Shown: positions 52,802 through 61,620, counted from the stretch's first letter. The stretch is DNA of 64,000 bases from Bradyrhizobium sp. Gha (GCF_900113735.1 NZ_FOQM01000033.1:20005-84004); one strand, 5' to 3'. Notes: generated from the sequence alone by a model not told the origin. A program made the numbers and translations.

Positions 52802-53083
52802 GTGATGTTTATTTCGCGCTTCCTCGCGGACATCAATCTGACCCCCGATGAACGTCATGTGTTGGAGATCGGGTTCAATCACGCGCTCCGCGAGATTGGC
52901 CTGGTGGATCGAAATGATCCGGTTTGCGTCGACTTCAATCTGAAGGGGAGCACCCTAGCTTCACAACCCTCCGGCGGCTCTCCAGCCCGAGCTTGTCCGG
53001 CGAGGAGGCTCGGGGGACCGGACACCCCCGGGCTTCTGTCGGAAGGAGAGGGCAATGTCGGACCAGAATCGACGCACGAATAG
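52802..53083 (+). CDS. Small hypothetical, C-terminally altered
   Basis: The first 45 residues (FLADINLTPDERHVLEIGFN, HALREIGLVDRNDPVC) look like a conserved small rhizobial protein. The remainder is glycine/proline-rich and overlaps the start of the next gene, so the original C-terminus has probably been replaced or frameshifted. GTG 52802 or ATG 52805. Confidence 0.4.
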   Translation: MMFISRFLADINLTPDERHVLEIGFNHALREIGLVDRNDPVCVDFNLKGSTLASQPSGGSPARACPARRLGGPDTPGLLSEGEGNVGPESTHE

Positions 53084-53201
53084 CCGCCCACAGATATTCC
53101 TTGGTTCGGAGGAGGGACCGACCCCCGATCTGGAGGAGGACGCCTGGATTCAGACGTTCATCGACCGCTTTCTCGAGATGCTCAAGGGCGGTTGGCGCTA
53201 A
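53055..53201 (+). CDS. Small acidic protein, family B copy 2
   Basis: A 48-residue protein starting MSDQNRRTNSRPQIFLGS, with EEDAWIQTFIDRFLEML. Paralogue of the 52-residue product at 15102-15260. GGAAGGAGAG precedes ATG 53055 at good distance, which supports translation from here despite overlap with the preceding frame. Function unknown; the amphipathic helix is conserved. Confidence 0.6.
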   Translation: MSDQNRRTNSRPQIFLGSEEGPTPDLEEDAWIQTFIDRFLEMLKGGWR

Positions 53202-53260
53202 GCCGAGAGAGTAAGGACGCTCCGCGCCTCTGTCCCGATTTCTCTCGCTCTCTAAAACTA

Positions 53261-53288
53261 AGGGCCGCTGCTCTGGAACAGCGGCCCT
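53261..53288. terminator. Perfect 10 bp hairpin
   Basis: AGGGCCGCTG and CAGCGGCCCT around an 8-base loop. It lies 60 bp after the small gene. The T-rich side is on the minus strand (TTAGTTTTAG), so directionality is unclear. Confidence 0.45.
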
Positions 53289-53377
53289 ACCGGGATTCAA
53301 CATAGATACGAAATGAAAGGCGCCAGCCCCGGTGAGCAGACGTTTCCACCGCGCGCGTGTTCCAGCACTAACATACC

Positions 53378-53548
53378 CTAAATATCCTGCCGCTTTTTCC
53401 CGCGGAACGACCCCGCGCGTCCCGGGGCTGGCTGCGGACGCACCGAGGCCGCCCGACGCGCGACTCGCGCCGCACGCCGGTTGATACCTTCCGGCTCGGC
53501 GGTCTGTCGGTATGTATCAAACGATACGGTGACCTTAAATTTAATCAC
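53378..53548 (-). CDS. Small basic protein, family D copy 2
   Basis: A 56-residue frame (GTG 53548 to TAG) with KVTVSFDTYRQTAEP and INRRAARVARRAASVR. The second block recurs at 42180-42362, within a repeat of about 180 bp shared by both loci. No ribosome site was found. It may be a real small basic protein or the better preserved copy of a decaying repeat. Confidence 0.35.
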   Translation of the reverse strand: MIKFKVTVSFDTYRQTAEPEGINRRAARVARRAASVRPQPAPGRAGSFRGKKRQDI

Positions 53549-54023
53549 CGGGGGAGTCTTACGCGAGGGGTGCTGTCCGCATTCACGTCCCGCATCATTA
53601 AGTTCAATGGTTGGTGGTGCCGCAGGCGCCAGCCCGCGAGAGCAGCCAGTGAAACACGAAGACGCTCATCCACTGGCTTCTACGAGCGCGCCGCACGTTC
53701 GACTTTCTGCAGACCGAAGTCCATAAGTTCGGCACCTTGAGCGGTCGAAACTGCGCTGTGCCCGATGCAAAGCGTAAGACCCCGGACTTTCGGTCGAGCT
53801 TCGGTAGCGCTCGAGGTGACCCGGGCACCGAAACTTCGGCGCCAATGCATCTCATCTCGCACCCGAAATACATTCCCCGCTTTGAGAGTTCCGCTTCTGC
53901 GGGCCGACGCGATGGGCGATGAACCCGGCGTGTGCCCTTGCCTTGGGCCACATACTCGGTCAATGGCAGAAACAGAGCGGGCACGACCGGAGGAAGATCT
54001 CAAATATTGATTCCACGCCGTTC
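53549..54023. other. Gene-free stretch
   Basis: No gene recognised; overlapping short frames only. Confidence 0.35.
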
Positions 54024-54269
54024 CTATCGCCCGGCCGACAGTCGCTCGACATTCGCTGCGACGATCTTCCTGTAATGGTCAAGAACGTGGCCGCAGTCGC
54101 CTCCGCGAATGAAAATCGAACCGGCCTCCGAGGCGGCGTCTAGCTTCTCCGTCACCATCAGAAACATTTCGTCAGACGTGCCGTTTCCCACGGCCATTTG
54201 CCGGAGTCGAATATCCATGACCTCTAGCGCATCGGCCATGAGTGTCAGCGCTGAAAACCAAAAAAGCAT
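54024..54269 (-). CDS. Small helical protein, phasin-like
   Basis: An 81-residue protein: LFWFSALTLMADALEVMDIR, MVTEKLDAASEAG and a C-terminal ILDHYRKIVAANVERLS-like helix (here VLDHYRKIVAANVERL). The layout resembles short phasin-like rhizobial proteins with an EKxxA helix and a YRxxVAAN segment. ATG 54269 is used; the frame is open 22 codons further. Function unknown. Confidence 0.55.
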   Translation of the reverse strand: MLFWFSALTLMADALEVMDIRLRQMAVGNGTSDEMFLMVTEKLDAASEAGSIFIRGGDCGHVLDHYRKIVAANVERLSAGR

Positions 54270-54353
54270 GCACGCTCCGACTGACTTTGCTGGGTTCTGC
54301 AGCCCCGCTTTTAGGGGGCGCTGAAGGACAAGCAACCGCTGCAGGTCGGGTTC

Positions 54354-55318
54354 CTAAGCGGGGCGGGCGGCCCTCCGTTTGGGCCGGAAGGGCGCCAGCA
54401 TGCGATACAGGGTTTTCGCATTATCAGGCGCATGAGCGTCGTAGTCGTTGTTGAAATAAATCCAGGCTCTCTTAACGCCGCTCCCCTTGATCCTGCTCGC
54501 CCATTTCAGAAGTTCTTCGTCCGAGTAATTATGGTGATACCAGCGCTCGGGTCCATGGAGGCGTACGTAGACTCATCCGCCGTCCGGACGAGTTCGTCAG
54601 GAAGGCGCGGACCGCTGCAGGAGCAGAACATGATCCCGGCATTGCGCAAGGCACGATAGACTTCCTCATTCCACCAGCTCTTGTTCCTGAACTCGAGCGC
54701 GTTGCGGCGCTTAGGATCAAGCTGGCACACGATCGCAGCGAGGCGGGCCTTCGTGTATCGCTAGCTCGGCGGGAGCTGGAACAGAAAGCAGCCCATCTGC
54801 TCGCCAAGAATATCCGCGATGATGCCAAAATCCCTGATCAGCGTTTTCGTGCCCTTGAACTTTTTGACATGGGTGATGAGCTCGCAAACCTTGACGGTGT
54901 AAACGACGCCCTTGCCGCCGGGCTGGCGGCGCCATGCGTGAACATTCGCGATGGTCGGCCATGAGTAGAAGGACGCATTGATCTCGACTGTATCGAAGAC
55001 GGAGGCGTAATGCGCGAACCAGTTCGGTTGCGGCACTGATGCGTAAAATGAATCCCGCCATTTCCAGTAGCGCCAGCCGGAACAGCCTACGAAGACGGTT
55101 TTCTGCAAATCAGGCGGTGGCGGAAGCCCCTCGCTCTCCATCTTTATCCTAACGCGGTGCATCTTTGCCGCGCGCAGGATGTTATCCTCGCGCTGCTTTT
55201 CCCGGCGAACCCGGCGCCGCTCGCGTCTTTCATCCGGTGTGAGGTCTTTCGGAGCAGGAGACACTAAAGGCGTCGGTCGCGAATCGAATGCTGAGCGACC
55301 GTGTCGGGGATGGTCCAC
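54354..55318 (-). pseudogene. DUF72 family gene with a stop and a frameshift
   Basis: A DUF72 (YecE-like TIM barrel) gene directly after glgX. From 55318 the product reads FVGCSGWRYWKWRDSFYAS and VFDTVEINASFYSWPT, typical of the family, to LFQLPPS, where an in-frame TAG (54761-54763) interrupts. The same frame continues with ARLAAIVCQLDP and NALEFRNKSWWNEEVYRAL. After VRTADEST it changes frame and finishes RLHGPERWYHHNYSDEELL and RAWIYFNNDYDAHAP to TAG at 54354. Two lesions make a functional protein unlikely. Confidence 0.8.
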
Positions 55319-57574
55319 CTAGCCGGATAGAGGCGTGTCAGCGATATCTAGCAGCGCGCCGAGGCCCTGCCGTAGGCGCCGCGTCGCGACATTATCGTTG
55401 GCAAGCCCGAATACCAACAGGGACCGCCCGGTAACTTCGTAAGCGTGCCCGAACTCAAACTCCGCCATTCGCGCGTCTGGCCGGTTGGTATCGATCAAGC
55501 CCAACCAGCTGAGGCCGTCGGCTACCGCCGGCAGGGTGAAGTTTACAACATCATGGTGCGCGTTGTAGACCAGAAGCATCGTTGCATCCGACCCGCGGCG
55601 CTTGATGCCGGTCTCCTGGGCGCGCCCGTCGAGCAGCATGCCAAAGCACTTGGCGTTGCCGTCCTGCCATTGCTCGTCCGTCATCTCTTCGCCAGAAGGT
55701 GACAGCCAGGTCACGTCCTTGACGTCGAGTTCTTCATTGTGGGAGCCGACCAGGAACCGACTGCGATAGAGGATCGGGAAGGCTTTGCGCGTGGCAATCA
55801 GCCTGCGCGCGAATTCGCGCAGATTGCGGCCGTTTGCCGTTATACCCATCCAGTCGAGCCAGGTGGTCTCGTTGTCCTGGGCATAGGCATTGTTATTGCC
55901 GTTCTGAGTCTGCCCGAACTCATCCCCCGCAAGCAGCATCGGCGTGCCGTGGGACAGCAGCATCGTCGCGAGCAGGTTGCGCTTCTGGCGTTCGCGCAGG
56001 GCCGTGATCTCAGGATCGTCCGAAGGGCCTTCACTGCCGCAATTCCAGGAATGGTTGTTGCTGTGGCCGTCCCGATTGTCCTCCCCGTTAGCCTCGTTGT
56101 GCTTGTCGTTGTACGAGACGAGATCATTGAGGTTGAAGCCGTCATGGGCCGTGACGAAGTTGACGCTGGCCCAGGGTCGACGCCCGCGTTTGTTGAACAG
56201 ATCGCCTGATCCTGACACCCGCTTGGCGAGATCCGCCAGCGTGCCGTCGTCACCCTTCCAGAAAGCGCGTACGGTGTCCCTGAATTTGTCATTCCACTCA
56301 GCCCATCCAGGCGGAAACTGGCCGACCTGATAACCGCCGGGGCCGATGTCCCAGGGCTCTGCGATCAGCTTGACACTGGAAAGCACGGGATCCTGGCGGC
56401 AGGCGTCGAGGAAACCGCCGCCTTCGTCAAATCCATAGGGTTCGCGCGCCAGGATAGTGGCAAGGTCGAAGCGAAAGCCGTCGACGCGCATCTCGGTTGC
56501 CCAATAGCGCAAGGAATCCGCGACCAGCTGGAGCACGCGTGGATGCGACAGGTTCACGGTGTTTCCTGTGCCAGTATCGTTGATGTAGTAGCGCTTCTGG
56601 TCCGGTAGCAGGCGGTAATAACTGGCATTGTCGATGCCCCTAAACGAGAGCGTGGGCCCGAGCTCATTGCCTTCGGCGGTGTGATTGTAGACGACATCGA
56701 GAATGACCTCGATGCCGTGGGCGTGGAACTGGTTGACCATTTCCTTGAATTCATTCGCGAACGGCGTCTTCAGATAGCGCGGCTCGGGGGCGAAGAAGGC
56801 GATGGAATTGTAGCCCCAGTAGTTGCGCAGGCCTTTGTCGACCAGGTAACTGTCATCGACGAAGGCATGGATTGGCAACAGCTCCGCGCTGGTGATTCCG
56901 AGCGAGCGCAGATAGCCGGGGATTTCCGAATGCGCGAGCCCCGAGAAGGTGCCGCGGTCTGCCTCGGGCACCAGCGGGTGGAGCTGGGTAAAGCCCTTAA
57001 CGTGCATCTCGTAGACGATCGTTCGTTCCCAAGGCACCTCAGGTTTGCGCGCCGCACCCCAGGTGAACGCGGGGTCGATGACGCGGCACTTCTGCATCAA
57101 GGGTGCGCTGTCGCGCTCGTCGTAAGACAGATCCTTGTTGGCGTGGTCGAGCTGGTAGCCGAACAGTTCCGGTCCCCAGCGCAACTGTCCGACGAGCTGC
57201 CTGGCATAGGGATCGAGCAGGAGCTTGTTGTGATTGAAGCGATGGCCGGCATCGGGTTCGTGAGGTCCGTGGACGCGATAGCCGTAGACGGTGCCGGGGC
57301 GGGCCGAGGGCAGGTAGCCGTGCCAGACTTCATCGGTATATTCCGGAAGCTCAATCCGCTCGAGCTCGGTTTCACCCTCGTCGTCGAATAGGCAGAGCTC
57401 CACCTTGGTGGCGTGGGCCGAGAATAGCGCGAAGTTGACGCCAAGGCCGTCCCAGGTGGCGCCGAGCGGAAACGGTTTGCCCTCGGTGATCCGGGATCGG
57501 CGCAGGCTCGACGCCGCCCGCGTCAGGGCGTCGTCTGATTGCGTTTTTTGATCCATGTCTGCCCCCGATGACAA
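55319..57574 (-). CDS. glgX: Glycogen debranching enzyme
   Basis: A 751-residue GH13 enzyme of the GlgX/isoamylase type, which removes alpha-1,6 branches from glycogen. The N-terminal CBM48-like domain has FPLGATWDGLGVNFALFSAH. The barrel has VVYNHTAEGNE, DGFRFDLATIL with the nucleophile, LIAEPWDIGPGGYQ with the acid/base glutamate, and NFVTAHDGF. Full length. ATG 57574, with ATG 57556 as an alternative. It follows the DUF3606 gene by 5 bp and is followed immediately by the broken DUF72 gene. An EcfG-like promoter upstream suggests stress-induced mobilisation of glycogen. Confidence 0.96.
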   Translation of the reverse strand: MSSGADMDQKTQSDDALTRAASSLRRSRITEGKPFPLGATWDGLGVNFALFSAHATKVELCLFDDEGETELERIELPEYTDEVWHGYLPSARPGTVYGYRVHGPHEPDAGHRFNHNKLLLDPYARQLVGQLRWGPELFGYQLDHANKDLSYDERDSAPLMQKCRVIDPAFTWGAARKPEVPWERTIVYEMHVKGFTQLHPLVPEADRGTFSGLAHSEIPGYLRSLGITSAELLPIHAFVDDSYLVDKGLRNYWGYNSIAFFAPEPRYLKTPFANEFKEMVNQFHAHGIEVILDVVYNHTAEGNELGPTLSFRGIDNASYYRLLPDQKRYYINDTGTGNTVNLSHPRVLQLVADSLRYWATEMRVDGFRFDLATILAREPYGFDEGGGFLDACRQDPVLSSVKLIAEPWDIGPGGYQVGQFPPGWAEWNDKFRDTVRAFWKGDDGTLADLAKRVSGSGDLFNKRGRRPWASVNFVTAHDGFNLNDLVSYNDKHNEANGEDNRDGHSNNHSWNCGSEGPSDDPEITALRERQKRNLLATMLLSHGTPMLLAGDEFGQTQNGNNNAYAQDNETTWLDWMGITANGRNLREFARRLIATRKAFPILYRSRFLVGSHNEELDVKDVTWLSPSGEEMTDEQWQDGNAKCFGMLLDGRAQETGIKRRGSDATMLLVYNAHHDVVNFTLPAVADGLSWLGLIDTNRPDARMAEFEFGHAYEVTGRSLLVFGLANDNVATRRLRQGLGALLDIADTPLSG

Positions 57575-57579
57575 TCTGG

Positions 57580-57861
57580 TCAGGATGTCGGCGCTGGCGT
57601 GGGTATCTCGGCCGCCGCCTGCTCGGTGGCCGCAGCCGAGGCGATCACAGCCGTGGGCGGCACATCGGCCGCCTTAAGGAGTGCGTTTGCGCGCTGAATG
57701 GCCGCTTCTTTGCTGATCGCGGAGATCGAATTGCCGATCCGCCCGGCAATCGCAGTCAGCTCGGCATCCGAAAGGCCCAAGCGCTTTCTCACGAGGCGCA
57801 TCTGAGCGCGGTCAGTCAGATCGAGCTTGTTGCGGATGGGCTTGGGTGTCGAGCGGCGCAT
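57580..57861 (-). CDS. DUF3606 domain protein
   Basis: A 93-residue protein with the DUF3606 core LTDRAQMRLVRKRLGLSDAE and RIGNSISAISKEAAI, then an alanine/proline-rich tail. The family is small and uncharacterised in rhizobia and often linked to stress genes. ATG 57861 fits the domain; the frame is open further upstream. Only 5 bp separate it from glgX, so it is the first gene of the glgX operon. Confidence 0.8.
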   Translation of the reverse strand: MRRSTPKPIRNKLDLTDRAQMRLVRKRLGLSDAELTAIAGRIGNSISAISKEAAIQRANALLKAADVPPTAVIASAAATEQAAAEIPTPAPTS

Positions 57862-57886
57862 GGCGGCAACTCCTCTGCCTTGTCGT

Positions 57887-57911
57887 AACCGCCGCTCGCT
57901 GATTCCGTTCC
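57887..57911 (-). promoter_or_regulatory. EcfG-type promoter candidate (DUF3606-glgX)
   Basis: On the minus strand GGAAC (57911-57907), 16 bp, GGTT (57890-57887), one base off the consensus. It ends 25 bp before ATG 57861. Confidence 0.42.
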
Positions 57912-58235
57912 TGAGGATGTCAGCCAGCCGCGGCGGCAGCGATTTCCAACCCGGCAGAAGGTATCGGCATGCTGATCTAGCTGTTGCTTCCAAGACTCGC
58001 GAGCACATCCACTTTCGGTCTTTGCCGAAGGGCCATTAACCGGCGATAGGCGGTCAGAACGTTGCTCGCCATTCGCTCCGCCGTGAACGACCTTCCTCCT
58101 GGAGGTGGCCAGCGCAGTGCAGAACTGGTTCGTCCGCATCGAACATCTCTCGCCAGCCGAACCGGAAGAGTTGTGTGCCCCCGGAGGGCGCGGTCAATCC
58201 TGACGATCTCGAGGCAACGATCGCCTCACTTTAGT
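57912..58235. other. Gene-free stretch
   Basis: No gene recognised upstream of the kinase fragment. Confidence 0.35.
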
Positions 58236-58456
58236 CGTTGGCGTTCACAATTTCGGTCCTGCCCCTACCTGAAAGCCCAAGCGCGATTCTCCAGTCGTGG
58301 ACGCGTGACCAAGTGTTGGATTTGGGTGATCGCGCCCATCTCGGGCTCGGCCTCGACATCGCACGGCTGATCGTTGAAGCTCATGGCGGCGAGATCGCTG
58401 TTACCTCCGACGAAAAGACCGGCACAACGCTCACAATTCAACTTGCTCGCACCTAA
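58236..58456 (+). pseudogene. 3' fragment of a histidine kinase
   Basis: The plus frame ends with LGLGLDIARLIVEAHGGEIA and GTTLTIQL, the G2-box end of a HATPase domain. Upstream of about 58325 the frame does not look like a kinase. The rest of the kinase is missing, so this is a truncated relic. It lies 90 bp before a response regulator that may have been its partner. Confidence 0.6.
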
Positions 58457-58547
58457 CCGCTCGAAGATCTGCGGGCGAAACGCAAGCTTTTGATTTTAGG
58501 AACAATACCTTGATGGCGCGCTTGCCGGCGTGGAGGGTTTCACTGGA

Positions 58548-58913
58548 ATGGCGCGTTCCGTCATATTGATCGTCGAGGACGAATTCCTGCTGCGGATGGA
58601 TTCCGCCGAGGTGCTCGAACACGCCGGTTTTGAAGTCATTCCGGCGGTCAATGCCGACGAAGCCATCGCCATCCTATCGGCACGCTCCGACATCCACGTT
58701 GTCTTCACGGATATTCAGATGCCGTGTTCGATGGACGGGTTGAAGCTTGCCCGGTTCGTCCGCGACCGTTGGCCGCCGATCAAGATCGTGGCGACCTCCG
58801 GTCACGTACACATCGGCGACGACGATCTGCCGACCGGCAGCGTGTTTTTGCCTAAGCCCTACCGTAGCGCCCAGGTCGTCGAGGTCCTGCGCGAACTGAC
58901 CGGAACTACCTGA
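58548..58913 (+). CDS. Single-domain response regulator
   Basis: A 121-residue receiver: VILIVEDEFLLRMDSAEVLE with the acidic cluster, VVFTDIQMPCSMDGLKLA with the phosphoacceptor aspartate, VATSGH and FLPKPYRSAQVVEVL. No output domain. ATG 58548 is used; a GTG at 58530 is also in frame. Such short regulators often work in phosphorelays of the general stress response, but the partner is unknown. The nearest complete kinase is the PAS kinase at 59807. Confidence 0.88.
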   Translation: MARSVILIVEDEFLLRMDSAEVLEHAGFEVIPAVNADEAIAILSARSDIHVVFTDIQMPCSMDGLKLARFVRDRWPPIKIVATSGHVHIGDDDLPTGSVFLPKPYRSAQVVEVLRELTGTT

Positions 58914-59018
58914 TTGCTTACTCCCTCGGGTATCCGGCGCTCAAGTCGGGAATAGCGCAGATATCGCAATCTCCCGTAGCAAGCCAGCTAAACGGCGCAA
59001 GGGAACACAAGGTGGCTC

Positions 59019-59810
59019 ATGTCGAAAGTACTCGAACGAAACAACGTGCATATTCAAGGTGCCGGCGCAAAAGCGATGATGTTTGCCCATGGCTTCGGCT
59101 GCGACCAGAACATGTGGCGCTTCGTGGCTCCGGCCTTCGAAGCCGACTTTCGGACAGTCCTGTTCGACCACGTCGGTGCCGGGGGTTCGGATCTAAGCGC
59201 GTACGACAGGGCCAAATATTCCAGCCTCGAAGGTTACGCGACCGACGTTGTGGAGATCGCTCGCGAGCTGGAGTTTTCGGACGCCGTCTTCGTCGGCCAT
59301 TCCGTGAGCAGCATGATCGGCGTGATCGCCGCCGAAAAGGCGCCCGGAATGTTCGGCAAGCTTGTGCTGATCGGCCCCTCGCCCCGCTATATTGATGATG
59401 CAGGATACACCGGTGGTTTCAGCGCAAAGCAGATCGAGGAGCTGCTGGAATTTCTGGAATCCAACCACATGGGCTGGTCCGCACAGATGGCGCCAATGAT
59501 CATGGGCAATCCGGACCGCCCCGAGCTGGGCGAGGAGCTGACCAACAGCTTCTGCCGAACCGATCCTGACATCGCCAAGGCATTCGCTCGCGTGACCTTC
59601 ACTTCGGACAACCGCGAAGACCTTGCCCGTGTTGCCGTGCCAACCCTCGTTCTTCAGTGCAGCGAGGACATTATCGCCAGCCAGGATGTTGGCGACTTCG
59701 TCAACCGCACCATCCCGAACAGCCGGATGATCGTTCTCAAGGCCACGGGGCATTGTCCGAACCTCAGCGCACCGGAAGAAGTGGTGTCCGCCATGCGAAC
59801 CTTTGTGTGA
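59019..59810 (+). CDS. RsbQ-like alpha/beta hydrolase
   Basis: A 263-residue alpha/beta hydrolase closely resembling Bacillus RsbQ and the plant KAI2/D14 group. It has MFAHGFGCDQNMWRFVAPAF, FDHVGAGGSDLSAYD, the nucleophile elbow FVGHSVSSMIG (Ser95), ILIGPSPRYIDD-like turn, CSEDIIA (Asp217) and TGHCPNLSAP (His245). All three catalytic residues are present. In Bacillus RsbQ is needed for the PAS-domain phosphatase RsbP to sense energy stress. Here the stop overlaps the GTG start of a PAS histidine kinase by 4 bp, so the hydrolase probably supplies or modifies a ligand for that PAS domain. Confidence 0.92.
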   Translation: MSKVLERNNVHIQGAGAKAMMFAHGFGCDQNMWRFVAPAFEADFRTVLFDHVGAGGSDLSAYDRAKYSSLEGYATDVVEIARELEFSDAVFVGHSVSSMIGVIAAEKAPGMFGKLVLIGPSPRYIDDAGYTGGFSAKQIEELLEFLESNHMGWSAQMAPMIMGNPDRPELGEELTNSFCRTDPDIAKAFARVTFTSDNREDLARVAVPTLVLQCSEDIIASQDVGDFVNRTIPNSRMIVLKATGHCPNLSAPEEVVSAMRTFV

Positions 59811-60955
59811 CCGGCATGGTCTCGCTCGACTTCACCGACATGGTCGAGAACGCCCCTTGCGGTTACGTTTCGCTGTCTCCTGCCGGCCGGATGGAGTACG
59901 TGAATCGAACTTTGACCGGCTGGAGCGGTCATACCGCCGACCAAATGATCGGAAAGCGCTTCAGCGACTTTCTGACGATGGCTGGGCGCATCTACTATGA
60001 AACTCACATCGCGCCGCTCCTCCGAATGCAGGGTTCGTTCGATGAATTTGCCATCGACGTTATCAAGGCGGACGGGCAGCGGCTCCAGATGATCGCTAAC
60101 GCAACTGAGCGTCGGGACACGGACGGCAAGCCCCTTTCGATCCGCCTAGCGCTCATTAGAGCAACTGATCGTCGCCGCTATGAACAGGAGCTTCTTCGAG
60201 CCCGCGAGGCAGCCAGAACAGGCGAAAGATCTGCCGAGGTCAATTTGCAGCGAGAGCACGAAACATCAGAGCTCCGAGAGCAGTTCATCGCGGTTCTCGG
60301 CCATGACCTGCGTAATCCCCTCGCTTCGATCAGTGCCGGGGTGCGTATCCTCGACAGGACAGTCCAGACCGAGAAAGAGCGGCAGGTTATCGCCATGATG
60401 CAGACCACTGTCATGCGAATGGCAGGACTGATCGACGACGTGCTTGATTTGGCTCGTGGACGGCTCGGCGGTGGAATTCGGTTGAACCTCGATTTCGGAA
60501 AGCCGCTGGAGCCGGTGCTCATGGGCGTCGTGGACGAACTAAGACTGGCCTCGCCAGGTCGGATCATAGAGGCCGAATTCAAGATCGAGCGGCCCGTGAA
60601 CTGTGATGGCCAACGACTTGGACAGATGCTGTCCAACCTCGTGGGGAACGCCCTCACGCACGGATCTTCGAGCAAGCCCGTGATTGTTCACGCAGAAACA
60701 AGGGAGCGCGAATTCGAGCTCTGGGTCTCCAACGCCGGCCAGCCGATCCCACAAGCCGCGATGGACAAGCTGTTCGAGCCCTTTTTCCGCGGGAATGCTC
60801 ATGCCAGCCGCCAGGGGCTCGGACTGGGGCTCTACATCGCTTCGCAGATTGCAAAAGCTCACGGGGGCGAATTGACCGTCAGCTCGACGAGTGAAGAAAC
60901 CAAGTTCACGTTCACTATGCCGCTTTCGCCGGAGGCGCGAACATCGGGGAAGTAA
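59807..60955 (+). CDS. PAS-domain histidine kinase, partner of the RsbQ-like hydrolase
   Basis: A 382-residue cytoplasmic kinase. PAS domain at about residues 8-120 (ENAPCGYVSLSPAGRMEYVN, MAGRIYYETHIAPLLRMQGS), whose YETH-x4-PLLRMQG block is characteristic of RsbP-like PAS domains. A coiled linker follows, then HisKA with FIAVLGHDLRNPLASI (phosphoacceptor His) and a HATPase with LVGNALTHGSS, FRGNAHASRQGLGLGLYIA. No membrane helix. GTG 59807 overlaps the hydrolase stop (GTGA); ATG 59816 is the alternative. Its response regulator may be the one at 58548, which is inference. Confidence 0.9.
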   Translation: MTGMVSLDFTDMVENAPCGYVSLSPAGRMEYVNRTLTGWSGHTADQMIGKRFSDFLTMAGRIYYETHIAPLLRMQGSFDEFAIDVIKADGQRLQMIANATERRDTDGKPLSIRLALIRATDRRRYEQELLRAREAARTGERSAEVNLQREHETSELREQFIAVLGHDLRNPLASISAGVRILDRTVQTEKERQVIAMMQTTVMRMAGLIDDVLDLARGRLGGGIRLNLDFGKPLEPVLMGVVDELRLASPGRIIEAEFKIERPVNCDGQRLGQMLSNLVGNALTHGSSSKPVIVHAETREREFELWVSNAGQPIPQAAMDKLFEPFFRGNAHASRQGLGLGLYIASQIAKAHGGELTVSSTSEETKFTFTMPLSPEARTSGK

Positions 60956-61143
60956 CCATGTCGCGTGGATTGCGATTCCCAATTCTGTTCAAGCGTGCAA
61001 ATAACTCCCTGCCGCTCGCTGACAATGTGGGGTCCGGAGTCATTTGTGGACGGAGAGCACGATTACAGTGACACTTGGTGGGTAACTATCCGCATTGTGG
61101 AGGACGAGGTTCCTTTTCCGCGAGGTTTCGTGCATGGTCGGGC

Positions 61144-61329
61144 ATGGCAAAAATCAAAGTGAGCTTCAAACCGGTTCGCAAATCTGAGGGCGATTGGACT
61201 ATCATCGCCGAATATCCAGGCGTAGAGCCCCGAGAAATCATCGGCTTCACGAGCAAAGCCGATATTGATGACTGGATGAATGGAGAGCGTCGGATCGCTT
61301 GGCTCCGATCACAGGGATACGCGAAGTGA
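61144..61329 (+). CDS. Small hypothetical protein
   Basis: A 61-residue protein: MAKIKVSFKPVRKSEGDWTI, then EYPGVEPREIIGFTSKADID and WLRSQGYAK. It looks like a compact beta-alpha small protein seen in rhizobia. ATG 61144 is used. Function unknown. Confidence 0.6.
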   Translation: MAKIKVSFKPVRKSEGDWTIIAEYPGVEPREIIGFTSKADIDDWMNGERRIAWLRSQGYAK

Positions 61330-61620
61330 CTTGATAAGTTCTTCCTCCTGCAATCGCGCTCGCCTGCGCTTCGGGCTCTCGCCGAAAGTCGGCGACCACG
61401 TCTACTATCCAGCTTCCGTCAACCAAAGCCGCTATTCTCGCAGGTGGCGGAGGTTCTCTCGCGGCAGTAGGCTTCTGAACGCTTATGGCCTGTCGAGTAT
61501 TTTCGCGGCCGGGGCCTCACGCGTGCTCTCCCAACAAGAGCTTTCACAACTCGCTTTCAAGTTGATAGCAGCTGTTGAACCAGCATTGCATGCGATGCGG
61601 CCATTATAAACGCGTGCATC
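61330..61620. other. Gene-free stretch
   Basis: No gene recognised. Confidence 0.3.
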
